Below are positions 26,707-35,549 of a DNA stretch of 45,993 bases, piece by piece (within the stretch, counting starts at the first letter, position 1; the number at the start of each line of letters is the position of its first letter). The stretch comes from Vibrio mexicanus (GTDB lineage: Bacteria; Pseudomonadota; Gammaproteobacteria; Enterobacterales; Vibrionaceae). The notes below the pieces were generated by a model, which was given only the letters and a program-made list of their open reading frames with translations, was not told the DNA's origin and did no database searches. The translations under genes and the position numbers were made by a program. The stretch spans positions 1 through 45,993 of the forward strand of contig NZ_JYJP01000132.1 of assembly GCF_001012815.1 (NCBI RefSeq), written 5' to 3'.

Positions 26707-27021
26707 TTAAAAACCACCAAGCTCTTTTTCAAACTTGATCATGTTATCTGCTAACTTTTCTGGGTTCACGGTGTAAGAACCGTTAGCGATCGCTTCTTTA
26801 ATCGCAGCCACTTTCGCGCTGTCAAAGCTTGGTTGCGAGGCCATTTGAGAATGCATTTCACCAATGTCCTTACCTTGTTGGCTTAAAGACACTGCGTCTT
26901 GCTTCGCCGAAGAACGTTTCGTTGAGTCAGTGCTGTTGGTTGCACTTGACTCGGTACGGGCAGAACTTCTCGTTGAGGTCGTCAACGATTGTCCTGAACG
27001 TATGTTATCTATACCTGCCAT
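26707..27021 (-). CDS. flgM: Anti-sigma-28 factor FlgM
   Basis: FlgM binds sigma-28 (FliA) and holds it inactive until the hook is complete and FlgM is secreted. The 104-residue protein begins MAGIDNIRSGQSLTTSTRSS. It has a Ser/Thr-rich, disordered N-terminal half and the C-terminal sigma-binding helices (FDSAKVAAIKEAIANGSYTV and NPEKLADNMIKFEKELG). It lies between flgA and flgN on one strand. A sigma-28 promoter 42 bases upstream means free sigma-28 raises its own inhibitor. Confidence 0.95.
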   Translation of the reverse strand: MAGIDNIRSGQSLTTSTRSSARTESSATNSTDSTKRSSAKQDAVSLSQQGKDIGEMHSQMASQPSFDSAKVAAIKEAIANGSYTVNPEKLADNMIKFEKELGGF

Positions 27022-27062
27022 ATATAAAGCCTTACTCTCACAAAAATAGAACCTGTACAGTC

Positions 27063-27089
27063 ATATCGACACTAATGGTTATTACTTTA
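27063..27089 (-). promoter_or_regulatory. Sigma-28 promoter of flgM
   Basis: Read leftward, TAAA (27086-27089), then 15 bases, then GTCGATAT (27063-27070). The sigma-28 consensus is TAAA-N15-GCCGATAA. It lies in the flgA-flgM gap. Confidence 0.82.
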
Positions 27090-27139
27090 GCGTTTTACCT
27101 AAAATAAATTGTATGAGCTATATTCCACTCACACACTGC

Positions 27140-27886
27140 CTAAAACTGCACAGTTACTTCGGCAATTCCACTCACCCTTGCGTCAATTATACGGTTAGAT
27201 CGGCTATTTTTCACTCTTATCTGTTCACCATGTGAGCCATCCGATAGGGCGACGCCACGCGTGGTGATTTGCATGCCGTCGTTAACGGCGCGGATCATCA
27301 CGGTTTCATTTCGGCAAACCACACAAATATCTCTGGTTTCAATTACTTCACCTACACGGATATTTTTCTTTAGTTTTGCTCCTAAGACCAGATTTGTTGA
27401 GGAAAAACCTTGCCGACGAAAGCGATGCAAGTCTACCATACTCATAGTGACATCATTCTCACTAATGATTTGCCCTCTATCTAAATTGGTGGCTGCAGTA
27501 ACCTGTGGCGCAGAAACGGATAAGCGGACCGGAACATAAACTCGCCAGTTGTCGCTTTCACAGGCAACCAAAACGGTTATGTTACTGGCGGAAGGATTAG
27601 TTGAAGAGGATGAAGTTGCGAGTTCTTCTGGGCAGTCGGTAGCGAACAAGCGACGATCTAAGTTAGCCGCTTTGACTTCTAATTGGCCACCTGCAGGAGC
27701 GGGTACCGTGCTGAGTACATGATTTTCCGCAGCATTTTGCATCTGAAGAATTTGCTCTGGTGTAGCGGAATAAGTAAAAACACTAAAGAAAATCAAGAAA
27801 AAGCCGATACACGGGTAAAAAATATTATAGAAAGCTCTACACTTAGTTATGGAAAACGAATCTAATTTTAATTTAAAATATGGCAT
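27140..27886 (-). CDS. flgA: Flagellar P-ring assembly chaperone FlgA
   Basis: FlgA is a periplasmic chaperone for assembly of the FlgI P ring. The 248-residue protein has an N-terminal hydrophobic signal segment (about residues 25-42, IFYPCIGFFLIFFSVFTYS). A SAF-type domain follows, with VPVRLSVSAPQVTAATNLDR and GQIISENDVTMSMVDLHRFR, and the C-terminal ISDA-like region VSGIAEVTVQF. The N-terminus is longer than E. coli FlgA (219) and has no better internal Met, so the true start could be later. It starts 78 bases from divergent cheV. Confidence 0.92.
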   Translation of the reverse strand: MPYFKLKLDSFSITKCRAFYNIFYPCIGFFLIFFSVFTYSATPEQILQMQNAAENHVLSTVPAPAGGQLEVKAANLDRRLFATDCPEELATSSSSTNPSASNITVLVACESDNWRVYVPVRLSVSAPQVTAATNLDRGQIISENDVTMSMVDLHRFRRQGFSSTNLVLGAKLKKNIRVGEVIETRDICVVCRNETVMIRAVNDGMQITTRGVALSDGSHGEQIRVKNSRSNRIIDARVSGIAEVTVQF

Positions 27887-27964
27887 TCTGTTTCTCTGGT
27901 TTTAACTATAGCCTGTAGTAGATTATCACTTTTTAGCGCAAAAGTTTGAGATGGAGATGAGCTT

Positions 27965-28894
27965 ATGACGGGTATTCTTGATTCTGTGAATCAGCGTACG
28001 CAACTCGTCGGTCAAAACCGATTGGAACTCCTGACGTTTCGCCTTATGGGACGTCAACGTTACGGTATAAATGTATTTAAAGTCAAAGAGGTACTTCAGT
28101 GCCCTAAGCTTACTTCAATGCCTAATTTACACCCTTTGGTTAAAGGTGTTGCTCACATCCGCGGCCACACAGTTTCTGTCATTGATTTAAGTCTAGCTAT
28201 CGGTGGTCGACCAACGACAGACGTCGAAAAATGTTTTGTTGTAATCGCAGAATTTAACCGAACCATTCAAGCTTTTTTGGTTACTTCTGTCGAGCGCATC
28301 ATCAACATGCATTGGGAAGCGATTCTTCCGCCGCCAGATGGTGCTGGTAAGGCTAACTATTTAACTGCCGTAACCAATATCGACAATGAACTGGTGGAAA
28401 TTCTCGATGTTGAGAAAATCCTTGCAGAAATTGCGCCAATTGATGAAACGATGGATTCGTCAATCGGTGAAGAAATTGCCCAAGCAGAAACTGAGAAAGA
28501 GATTGTACGCCGTATATTGATCGCCGACGACTCAACCGTTGCCCGTAAGCAGGTAGAGCGTGCGATTACATCGATTGGTTTTGAAGTGGTTTCAGTAAAA
28601 GACGGCAAAGAAGCCTACGATAAGTTGGTTGAAATGGCGGCAGAAGGCAGTATTTACGAGCAAATCTCCTTGGTTATTTCAGATATCGAGATGCCAGAAA
28701 TGGATGGTTACACCCTGACGGCAGAGATCCGCCGCCATGCTGATTTAAAAGATCTGTATGTGATTTTGCACTCGTCTCTGAGTGGAGTATTCAACCAAGC
28801 AATGGTTGAAAGGGTCGGAGCCAACTCATTCATCGCTAAGTTCAACCCCGATGAGCTTGGTAATGCGGTGAAGACTGCGCTAACACAAGAATAA
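27965..28894 (+). CDS. cheV: Chemotaxis coupling/response-regulator protein CheV
   Basis: CheV links receptors to the CheA kinase and adapts the signal. Residues about 20-160 form a CheW-like domain (LLTFRLMGRQRYGINVFKVK). Residues about 178-305 form a receiver domain with phosphoacceptor Asp240 in ISDIEMPEMDGY, the acidic ADDST start, and the Ser and Lys of HSSLSG and FIAKFNP. The 309-residue length is normal. A GGAG ribosome site precedes the ATG. cheR follows 10 bases later. Vibrio genomes have several CheV paralogues; this is the one at the flagellar cluster. Confidence 0.95.
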   Translation: MTGILDSVNQRTQLVGQNRLELLTFRLMGRQRYGINVFKVKEVLQCPKLTSMPNLHPLVKGVAHIRGHTVSVIDLSLAIGGRPTTDVEKCFVVIAEFNRTIQAFLVTSVERIINMHWEAILPPPDGAGKANYLTAVTNIDNELVEILDVEKILAEIAPIDETMDSSIGEEIAQAETEKEIVRRILIADDSTVARKQVERAITSIGFEVVSVKDGKEAYDKLVEMAAEGSIYEQISLVISDIEMPEMDGYTLTAEIRRHADLKDLYVILHSSLSGVFNQAMVERVGANSFIAKFNPDELGNAVKTALTQE

Positions 28895-28904
28895 AGAGAC
28901 ATTA

Positions 28905-29732
28905 ATGACAGCGATAACTATAAGCGATCAAGAGTATCGTGATTTCAGCCGCTTCTTAGAATCTCAATGTGGGATTGTATTGGGTGATAGTAAGCAGTAT
29001 TTAGTAAGAAGTCGCCTTAGCCCATTAGTGACGAAGTTTAAACTGGGTTCGTTATCGGATTTACTTCGTGATGTGGTTACTGGGCGTAACAGAGAGCTTC
29101 GCGTTGCCGCTGTTGATGCCATGACAACAAACGAGACTCTGTGGTTCCGTGATACCTATCCGTTCACCGTACTTTCAGACAAGTTGTTGCCAGAGGTTGC
29201 CGCTTCAAAGCGCCCGATAAAAATTTGGTCTGCTGCCAGCTCTTCAGGTCAAGAACCGTATTCGATGGCGATGACTATTTTGGAGACTCAGCAAAAGAAG
29301 CCAGGCATGTTGCCGAGTGTGTCCATAACGGCAACCGATATTTCTGCAAGTATGCTCGATATGTGTCGTGCTGGCGTGTATGACAACTTGGCACTTGGTC
29401 GTGGTCTCTCCCCTGAGCGTCGTCGCACCTTCTTTGAAGATGCGGGTGATGGTCGAATGAAAGTGAAAGATAACGTTAAGCGCTTAGTGAACTTCCGTCC
29501 GCAGAACCTGATGGAGAGTTATGCGCTGTTGGGTAAGTTCGACATTATCTTCTGTCGAAATGTACTCATCTACTTTTCACCAGATATGAAGTCACAAGTA
29601 CTCAACCAAATGGCGAACAGCTTGAACCCTGGCGGGTATTTGCTGCTCGGCGCTTCAGAATCGTTAACTGGGTTGACGGATCGATTCGAAATGGTGCGTT
29701 GTAACCCAGGTATTATTTACAAGCTGAAGTAG
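28905..29732 (+). CDS. cheR: Chemoreceptor methyltransferase CheR
   Basis: CheR methylates glutamates of chemoreceptors using S-adenosylmethionine. The 275-residue protein has the N-terminal helical domain (YRDFSRFLESQCGIVLGDSK). The methyltransferase domain has IKIWSAASSSGQEPYSMAMT (AdoMet loop), the TATDIS acidic residue, and KFDIIFCRNVLIYFSPDMKS. It lies 10 bases after cheV and ends at a strong terminator, so cheV-cheR is one transcript. It sits directly upstream of flgB, the Vibrio order. Confidence 0.96.
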   Translation: MTAITISDQEYRDFSRFLESQCGIVLGDSKQYLVRSRLSPLVTKFKLGSLSDLLRDVVTGRNRELRVAAVDAMTTNETLWFRDTYPFTVLSDKLLPEVAASKRPIKIWSAASSSGQEPYSMAMTILETQQKKPGMLPSVSITATDISASMLDMCRAGVYDNLALGRGLSPERRRTFFEDAGDGRMKVKDNVKRLVNFRPQNLMESYALLGKFDIIFCRNVLIYFSPDMKSQVLNQMANSLNPGGYLLLGASESLTGLTDRFEMVRCNPGIIYKLK

Positions 29733-29752
29733 ATAAAAACTTGCTTTTGAAC

Positions 29753-29780
29753 AGCCCAGTCTAATGACTGGGCTTTTTTG
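29753..29780 (+). terminator. Terminator after cheR
   Basis: The stem AGCCCAGTC / GACTGGGCT with loop TAAT is followed by six T's. Confidence 0.93.
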
Positions 29781-29967
29781 TACCTTTCATCGGCCGCCTA
29801 ACGTCGAATCAAGCTCTAAAGAAACCCCGTAAGACGAGTTAGATGGTTTATCGCTATACTGTTAGATGAGACATTCCAAAAATCTCTATCGTTGAAGCGC
29901 TTTTTTAGGCGTGAGTTTTGCAAGATGTAAAAAAGATAGTCAGTAATTGAGAGCGGCAAACTAAAGT

Positions 29968-29982
29968 TGGTACGCAAATTGC
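29968..29982 (+). promoter_or_regulatory. Sigma-54 promoter of flgB
   Basis: TGGTACGCAAATTGC matches TGGCACG-N4-TTGC except for one base. A CGGCAA motif (29954-29959) lies 8 bases upstream, and a GGCAA lies at the ribosome site. It drives flgBCDE. Confidence 0.88.
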
Positions 29983-30027
29983 TTTTTATCTAATTAGTAC
30001 CAGTCAGTTCTTACAGTTGAGGCAACT

Positions 30028-30426
30028 ATGGCTATTTCTTTTAACAACGCATTAGGTATTCACCAGCATACAGTTGGTGTACGTGAGCGCAATGCTGAGG
30101 TGATTTCCACCAATATCGCACAAGCAAACACACCTGGCTTTAAAGCAAAAGGAATGGACTTTCAACGCGCTCTGCAGGCGGCAACGTCTGGGGCAAGTTT
30201 TGGTCTTAGTCGTACTGATGCACGGCACATTTCTGCCTCGACCAGAGTGACAGGGGAGACGAAGTACCGTTTACCTACTCAACCTGATACCGGAGACGGC
30301 AATACGGTGGATGTGGATTTGGAGCGTAACTTGTTTATGCAAAACCAGATTCGTCACCAAGCGTCTTTGGACTTCTTAGGAAGTAAATTTAAGAACTTAA
30401 CGAAAGCACTCAAGGGGAGTAACTAG
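30028..30426 (+). CDS. flgB: Flagellar proximal rod protein FlgB
   Basis: FlgB is a rod component polymerised at the base of the axis, exported by the flagellar type III system without a signal peptide. The 132-residue protein starts MAISFNNALGIHQHTVGVRE. It has the rod-family motif ANTPGFKAKGMDFQRALQ and the C-terminal VDVDLERNLFMQNQIRHQAS. A GAGG ribosome site precedes the ATG. It is first of flgBCDE; flgC starts on the base after its stop. Confidence 0.96.
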   Translation: MAISFNNALGIHQHTVGVRERNAEVISTNIAQANTPGFKAKGMDFQRALQAATSGASFGLSRTDARHISASTRVTGETKYRLPTQPDTGDGNTVDVDLERNLFMQNQIRHQASLDFLGSKFKNLTKALKGSN

Positions 30427-30843
30427 ATGAGCTTATTCAATGTATTCAACGTAACTGGTTCTGCCATGAGTGCTGAATCTGTTCGTCTAAATACCACCTC
30501 TAGTAACTTGGCGAACGCGGACAGTATCTCTAGCTCTGCAAAAGATACTTACAAAGCTCGCCACGCTGTATTTGGCGCTGAGTTAAGTAAGGCACGTTAT
30601 AACCGCGACCATAACGTACCGGTAAAAGTATTGGGTATTGTAGAGAGTGATAAACCACTCAATGCGGAGTACAACCCTGATCACCCATTGGCAAATGACG
30701 AAGGTTATATCTACAAACCTAACGTTAATGTCATGGAAGAGATGGCTAACATGATTTCTGCTTCTCGCTCGTACCAAACGAACGTGCAATTAGCAGATGC
30801 TAGTAAACAGATGCTGCTGCGTACGCTGCAGATGGGTCAATAA
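30427..30843 (+). CDS. flgC: Flagellar proximal rod protein FlgC
   Basis: FlgC is a rod protein. The 138-residue sequence has the N-terminal helix (MSLFNVFNVTGSAMSAESVR), the TSSNLANADSISSS motif and the C-terminal helix NVMEEMANMISASRSYQTNV of the rod/hook family. It directly abuts flgB (TAG then ATG), which suggests translational coupling. flgD follows after 17 bases with a strong AAGGAGG ribosome site. Confidence 0.96.
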   Translation: MSLFNVFNVTGSAMSAESVRLNTTSSNLANADSISSSAKDTYKARHAVFGAELSKARYNRDHNVPVKVLGIVESDKPLNAEYNPDHPLANDEGYIYKPNVNVMEEMANMISASRSYQTNVQLADASKQMLLRTLQMGQ

Positions 30844-30860
30844 GGATAAGGAGGTAGCGT

Positions 30861-31568
30861 ATGGCCGAATTTAATAACGTTGGTCAAAGCGGCTTGTCCT
30901 ATGTTGATCAGCTTAAGAGCCTTCAAGATAGCAAAAAGCCAGATGAAGTAACGGGTAAACAAGATCTCAAACAAGAGGACTTCTTATCCCTACTCACCAA
31001 GCAGCTTGCCCAGCAAGACCCTTTTAAGCCGGTCAGTAACGACCAGATGATTGCGCAAATGGCCTCATTTGCCACCGTTGATGGTATCGGCAAGATGAAC
31101 ACTCAATTTGAGAGTTTGAACTCGTCGATGACATCTAACCAAGCGCTTCAAGCTTCGTCTCTGGTAGGTCGCGATGTACTCGTACCAGGAGCGGCAGGCA
31201 TGAAGGCGGATGGGCAAGCCATGTCCGCCATGGTTAAGCTTCCTCAATCCGTTGACAATTTGTTTGTCAGAATTGAGAACGAAGCTGGACAGCTCTTACG
31301 TACTTTTGATGCTGGTGCGAAATCCACCGGCGATAATAAAGTCACTTGGGACGGTTTAGATGATAACGGTAATCCATTGCCGGAAGGTAGATACAAAGTG
31401 AGAGCTTCGGGTCTACTGGATGGAGAGAATCGCGAGTTTGAGGTTTCGACCTATGCAAACGTCAACAGCGTTCTTCTTGGTAAAGGCGATGGTAACGTAC
31501 TGCTCAATCTGGCTGGTTTTGAATCACCAGTTCGACTTGCTGAAGTACTAGAAGTTGGCAAAGCGTAA
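30861..31568 (+). CDS. flgD: Flagellar hook scaffolding protein FlgD
   Basis: FlgD caps the growing hook and places FlgE subunits. The 235-residue protein has the conserved N-terminal segment KQDLKQEDFLSLLTKQLAQQ followed by DPFKPVSNDQMIAQMASF. The C-terminal Ig-like and tudor-like domains include KVTWDGLDDNGNPLPEGRYK. It has one of the best ribosome sites of the operon (TAAGGAGG). flgE follows after 43 bases. Confidence 0.96.
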   Translation: MAEFNNVGQSGLSYVDQLKSLQDSKKPDEVTGKQDLKQEDFLSLLTKQLAQQDPFKPVSNDQMIAQMASFATVDGIGKMNTQFESLNSSMTSNQALQASSLVGRDVLVPGAAGMKADGQAMSAMVKLPQSVDNLFVRIENEAGQLLRTFDAGAKSTGDNKVTWDGLDDNGNPLPEGRYKVRASGLLDGENREFEVSTYANVNSVLLGKGDGNVLLNLAGFESPVRLAEVLEVGKA

Positions 31569-31611
31569 CTCTGACATGAGTCAATATGCTAGCTAGATAG
31601 GAGATTTTGGA

Positions 31612-32916
31612 ATGTCATATGTATCTTTAAGCGGCTTGTCCGCTGCTCAATTGGACTTGAATACGACCAGTAATAACATCGCAAACGCAAATACGTTTGG
31701 CTTTAAAGAGTCACGTGCAGAGTTTGGAGATGTTTATTCTACGTCGTTATTTACGAATGCGAAAACCACACCAGGGCAAGGTGTGCAAGCTAACAAGGTT
31801 GCGCAGCAGTTCCACGAAGGTTCGAGCATTTATACCAACAACCCGATGGACTTACGTGTATCTGGTACAGGTTTCTTTGCGGTGTCGAAAGACCGAATGG
31901 TGCCTCAGCAAAATGAGCTGACCCGTAATGGTGCTTTTCATCTTAACAAAGAAAACTACATGGTAACGTCTAATGAAGAGTATTTACTTGGTTACCAAGT
32001 TAATCCGGAGACTGGTGAAGTGCTCTCTTACGAGCCTGCACCACTGAACATTCCTGCAGAGTTTGGTAAGCCAAAACAGACGGCGAACCTAGATGTTGGT
32101 GTGAACGTACCAGCCAACGGTGACCTGAAAGATCCTGCGCTGTTTGATATCTCAGATCCTGAGACTTACAACCGCTCTACGTCTTCTACCATTTATGACT
32201 CAATGGGTCAGTCTTACAAGTTGACGACTTATTACTTGAAAGATCAGACTCAACCAAATACGTGGCAGAAGTACTATACGATGACGGACTCGGCGGGTGA
32301 GAAGCCACTCAACATTGCGGGTGGTGATGCCGCTTCACCAACGGGTCATATTGGCCATACCATGAGATTTAATAATGACGGTACATTAGCTTCTATTAAT
32401 AGTGGTAATGATGTTGTTACTGATGCTCTAGGTGTTGGTCCGAACGCGATTGATCTTAATGGTGCCGATCCAAATCAAACACTTTCGTTTAACTTGGATT
32501 CGACAACCCAATTTGCCGCTCCGTTTGAATTAACGAAGATGGAGCAAGATGGGGCAACCACTGGCTTCTTAACCAAAGTCGATTTTGATGAGAATGGTAG
32601 TATCTTAGGTACTTACTCTAACGGTCAAAATGTAACCTTAGGTCGCGTAGCATTAGTTCGCGTGCCGAATGAACAAGGCTTGGATAAGAAAGGTGGTACT
32701 CAATGGGATTCGACTCAGTTCTCTGGGGCGAAAATCTGGGGCGAATCCAATAAGGGCTCTTTCGGTACCATTAGTAATGGTGCACTTGAGCAATCGAATA
32801 TCGATATGACTCAAGAGCTGGTGGATTTGATTTCTGCTCAGCGTAACTTCCAAGCGAACTCTCGTTCACTAGAAGTGCACAACCAACTGCAACAAAATAT
32901 CCTACAGATCCGTTAA
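31612..32916 (+). CDS. flgE: Flagellar hook protein FlgE
   Basis: FlgE polymerises into the hook. The 434-residue protein starts MSYVSLSGLSAAQLDLNTTS and has the N-terminal NNIANANTFGFKESRAEF. It also has the D1/D2 domain segments VSGTGFFAVSKDRMVPQQNE and SSTIYDSMGQSYKLTTYYLK, and the C-terminal SNIDMTQELVDLISAQRNFQ. Length is near Vibrio FlgE. It is last of the flgBCDE run; the gap to flgF carries a new sigma-54 promoter. Confidence 0.97.
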   Translation: MSYVSLSGLSAAQLDLNTTSNNIANANTFGFKESRAEFGDVYSTSLFTNAKTTPGQGVQANKVAQQFHEGSSIYTNNPMDLRVSGTGFFAVSKDRMVPQQNELTRNGAFHLNKENYMVTSNEEYLLGYQVNPETGEVLSYEPAPLNIPAEFGKPKQTANLDVGVNVPANGDLKDPALFDISDPETYNRSTSSTIYDSMGQSYKLTTYYLKDQTQPNTWQKYYTMTDSAGEKPLNIAGGDAASPTGHIGHTMRFNNDGTLASINSGNDVVTDALGVGPNAIDLNGADPNQTLSFNLDSTTQFAAPFELTKMEQDGATTGFLTKVDFDENGSILGTYSNGQNVTLGRVALVRVPNEQGLDKKGGTQWDSTQFSGAKIWGESNKGSFGTISNGALEQSNIDMTQELVDLISAQRNFQANSRSLEVHNQLQQNILQIR

Positions 32917-32951
32917 TTGCTTTTCTTGGCAATCATCTGTCTATCAACCAG

Positions 32952-33002
32952 CGGCAAAAGCTGGCTTGATAAATTTGCCTCTCTAGAGGCAATGATCGGC
33001 AA
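32952..33002. promoter_or_regulatory. Cluster of GGCAA motifs, candidate enhancer of flgF
   Basis: CGGCAA occurs at 32952-32957 and 32997-33002. The inverted pair TTGCCTC / GAGGCAA (32975-32981 and 32986-32992) lies between them. The cluster is 62-112 bases upstream of the flgF -24 element, the usual place for a sigma-54 activator. As I recall, FlrC of V. cholerae recognises CGGCAA-like sequence. Confidence 0.6.
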
Positions 33003-33063
33003 TACCCCTCTAATAGTCCCTTAATTCGAATCTAAGATTCTGATAAATAAAGATAAAATTTAT

Positions 33064-33078
33064 TGGCACGCCAATTGC
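33064..33078 (+). promoter_or_regulatory. Sigma-54 promoter of flgFGHIJ
   Basis: TGGCACGCCAATTGC is a perfect match to TGGCACG-N4-TTGC, 37 bases before the flgF start. Confidence 0.93.
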
Positions 33079-33114
33079 TTTTAATGATCTGTATTTCGAT
33101 TATTGGAGCATATT

Positions 33115-33863
33115 ATGGATCGCGCACTGTTCCTCGCCATGAGTGGCGCTAAGCAGAACATGCAAGCTATGCAGCTTAGAGCAAACAACTTAGCAAACGT
33201 TAGTACCACGGGTTTCCGTGCTGATTTGGCGCAAGCTCGTTCAATGCAAGCGTATGGCGACGGGTTACCAACCGCGTGTTCAGCATGACTGAACGACCAG
33301 GGCAGAACTTTGCTCAAGGTAGCGTGATCACAACTGGTCGAGACTTAGATGTCACTATCCAAGGACAAGGCTGGATCTCTGTAATGGACAAAACAGGGCA
33401 AGAGGGACTCACGCGTAACGGTAACCTTAACATCGATCCAAATGGTTTGCTGACGAACTCAGCGGGTCACTTGGTGTTAGGTGAAACAGGCGCCCCAATC
33501 ACTCTTCCTATTCCAATCAGTAAAGTTGAAATCGGTAACGACGGTACGATCTCTGTGGTTCCACAAGGCGCACCAGCAGATGCGATCGAAATCGTTGACC
33601 GAATTAAACTGACTCGCACCGATAATCAATCTCTATTTAAAGATACCAACGGTCTTTTTCGTTCGAAGACCCCAAATGCGGCATACGAAGCGGATGCCGG
33701 CGTTAAATTGCTCACAGGCTCAGTTGAAGGCAGCAACGTGAATGCTGTCGGCGAGATGACTAGCCTAATTGATCTGCAACGTCAGTTTGAAATGCAAGTC
33801 AAGATGATGAGCACAGCAGAAGAGATGGATAAAGCATCCGACTCTTTGCTTCGTATGAGCTAA
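33115..33863 (+). CDS. flgF: Flagellar rod protein FlgF (frame broken near 33272)
   Basis: FlgF is a rod component. As read it is cut in two: the ATG at 33115 reads MDRALFLAMSGAKQNMQAMQ to a stop at 33288, and the rest reads from 33276. Restoring one C in the CC at 33272-33273 gives GDGLPTRVFSMTERPGQNFA. The protein is then 249 residues with the N-terminal ANNLANVSTTGFRADLAQ and C-terminal MTSLIDLQRQFEMQVKMMST motifs, close to E. coli (251). It is first of flgFGHIJ; flgG follows after 21 bases. Confidence 0.92.
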
Positions 33864-33884
33864 TAAGGATTTAAGGAGACGATT

Positions 33885-34673
33885 ATGCATCCTGCATTAT
33901 GGGTAAGTAAGACTGGCTTAGATGCTCAGCAAACCAATATCTCAACCATTTCGAATAACTTGGCTAACGCCTCGACCGTTGGTTATAAAAAAAGCCGCGC
34001 GGTGTTTGAAGATCTTTTCTACCAGAACATCAACCAACCGGGTGGCCAATCGTCTCAGAACACTGAACTGCCAAGTGGCTTAATGTTAGGTGCGGGTTCT
34101 AAAGTAGTGGCGACCCAAAAAGTCCATACTCAGGGTAATACGCAAACCACCACTAACAGTCTTGATATGATGATTGAAGGCGATGGCTTTTTCCAAATCC
34201 TAATGCCAGACGGCAATATTGGTTACACACGAAATGGTCAGTTCACAGTGAATGATGAAGGTGCGATTGTGACCTCTGGTGCTGGTTACACGCTTGAGCC
34301 TGAAATCATCGTTCCTGAAGATGCAATCAGTATTACCGTGGGTACAGATGGTGAAGTCTCGGTTCGTGTTCGGGGTCAACAAGATAACCAAGTATTGGGT
34401 CAGATCAATACGGTAGATTTCATTAACCCTGGTGGCTTAGAGCCAATTGGTCAGAACCTTTACCTTCCAACGGGTGCAAGTGGTGATCCTCAAGAAGGTG
34501 TTCCTGGCTTAGATGGCTTTGGTGCGGTGAGACAGTCCATGCTTGAAACATCAAACGTGAATGTGACCGAAGAGTTGGTCAATATGATTGAAGCGCAACG
34601 TGTTTACGAAATGAACTCAAAAGTTATCTCTGCGGTAGATAAGATGATGAGCTTCGTTAACCAACAGCTGTAA
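33885..34673 (+). CDS. flgG: Flagellar distal rod protein FlgG
   Basis: FlgG makes the distal rod. The 262-residue protein has the N-terminal ISNNLANASTVGYKKSRAVF, the central EGDGFFQILMPDGNIGYTRN and the C-terminal NVNVTEELVNMIEAQRVYEM, giving the usual length (about 260). A strong ribosome site (AAGGAGACG) precedes the ATG. flgH begins 21 bases after. Confidence 0.96.
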   Translation: MHPALWVSKTGLDAQQTNISTISNNLANASTVGYKKSRAVFEDLFYQNINQPGGQSSQNTELPSGLMLGAGSKVVATQKVHTQGNTQTTTNSLDMMIEGDGFFQILMPDGNIGYTRNGQFTVNDEGAIVTSGAGYTLEPEIIVPEDAISITVGTDGEVSVRVRGQQDNQVLGQINTVDFINPGGLEPIGQNLYLPTGASGDPQEGVPGLDGFGAVRQSMLETSNVNVTEELVNMIEAQRVYEMNSKVISAVDKMMSFVNQQL

Positions 34674-34694
34674 TGAGAGTGAGAGGGTAGCCCT

Positions 34695-35474
34695 ATGTTT
34701 CGTTTATTACCTGTTTTACTTATCGCTTTTGCTTCTGGCTGTGCGATGTTTGAACCACCGATTGAAACTCCAGATGTGGTTCAAGGTACCACTACGGTTG
34801 ATGCCGTAGAAGGCGACAGAGCTGAAGAAGAAAGCTCTGGCCTGATCGATACACTACGTGGTCGTAATGACCCAATTGCCGGTGATCCAGCGTGGGCTCC
34901 GATCCATCCGAAACATGCACCAGAGCATTATGCAGCAGAGACGGGCTCTCTATTTAATCTGCAAAAGGCAAGTAGCCTTTACGATGACTCTAAGCCGCGC
35001 GGTATTGGCGATATCATCACCGTAATGCTTGATGAAAATACTAAAGCGGCAAAAAGCTCCGATGCTGATCTGTCAAAAAATAATGATGCTTCAATGGATC
35101 CGCTCGAAGTGGGTGGTGAGCAACTCACTATTGGTAAATACGATTTCTCATACAACTTGAGTAACGATAACAGCTTTAGTGGTAGTGCAGCGGCAAACCA
35201 AAGTAATAGTATTTCTGGCTTTATTACTGTGGAAGTGATCGAAGTATTGGCCAACGGTAACTTAGTGATTCGCGGTGAAAAATGGCTGACATTGAACACG
35301 GGTGACGAGTACATTCGCCTGAGTGGAACCATCCGTCCGGATGATATCGACTTTGAAAACACGATTGCTTCTAACCGTATTTCTAACGCTCGAATTCAAT
35401 ATTCGGGTACGGGAACCAACCAAGATATGCAAGAACCTGGATTCTTGGCACGATTCTTTAATGTAACTCTGTAG
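34695..35474 (+). CDS. flgH: Flagellar L-ring lipoprotein FlgH
   Basis: FlgH builds the L ring in the outer membrane. The 259-residue protein has a lipoprotein signal (MFRLLPVLLIAFASGCAMFE, Cys16). The family motifs are SLYDDSKPRGIGDIITVMLD, the central SGFITVEVIEVLANGNLVIR, and GEKWLTLNTGDEYIRLSG. An insert between the lipid anchor and the first motif (about residues 25-75) is acidic and variable. It is followed by flgI after 75 bases. Confidence 0.96.
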   Translation: MFRLLPVLLIAFASGCAMFEPPIETPDVVQGTTTVDAVEGDRAEEESSGLIDTLRGRNDPIAGDPAWAPIHPKHAPEHYAAETGSLFNLQKASSLYDDSKPRGIGDIITVMLDENTKAAKSSDADLSKNNDASMDPLEVGGEQLTIGKYDFSYNLSNDNSFSGSAAANQSNSISGFITVEVIEVLANGNLVIRGEKWLTLNTGDEYIRLSGTIRPDDIDFENTIASNRISNARIQYSGTGTNQDMQEPGFLARFFNVTL

Positions 35475-35549
35475 CGAGTCGAATAAGACAAATATTTGGC
35501 AAGATCGCTCCGGCACATAGTTACAAGATTGGAAGTTAAGGTAAGTCAC

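Noticed and set aside
33115..33288. Treating the flgF fragments as two separate genes
   Set aside because: The fragments are adjacent parts of one FlgF protein and join exactly with one restored C.
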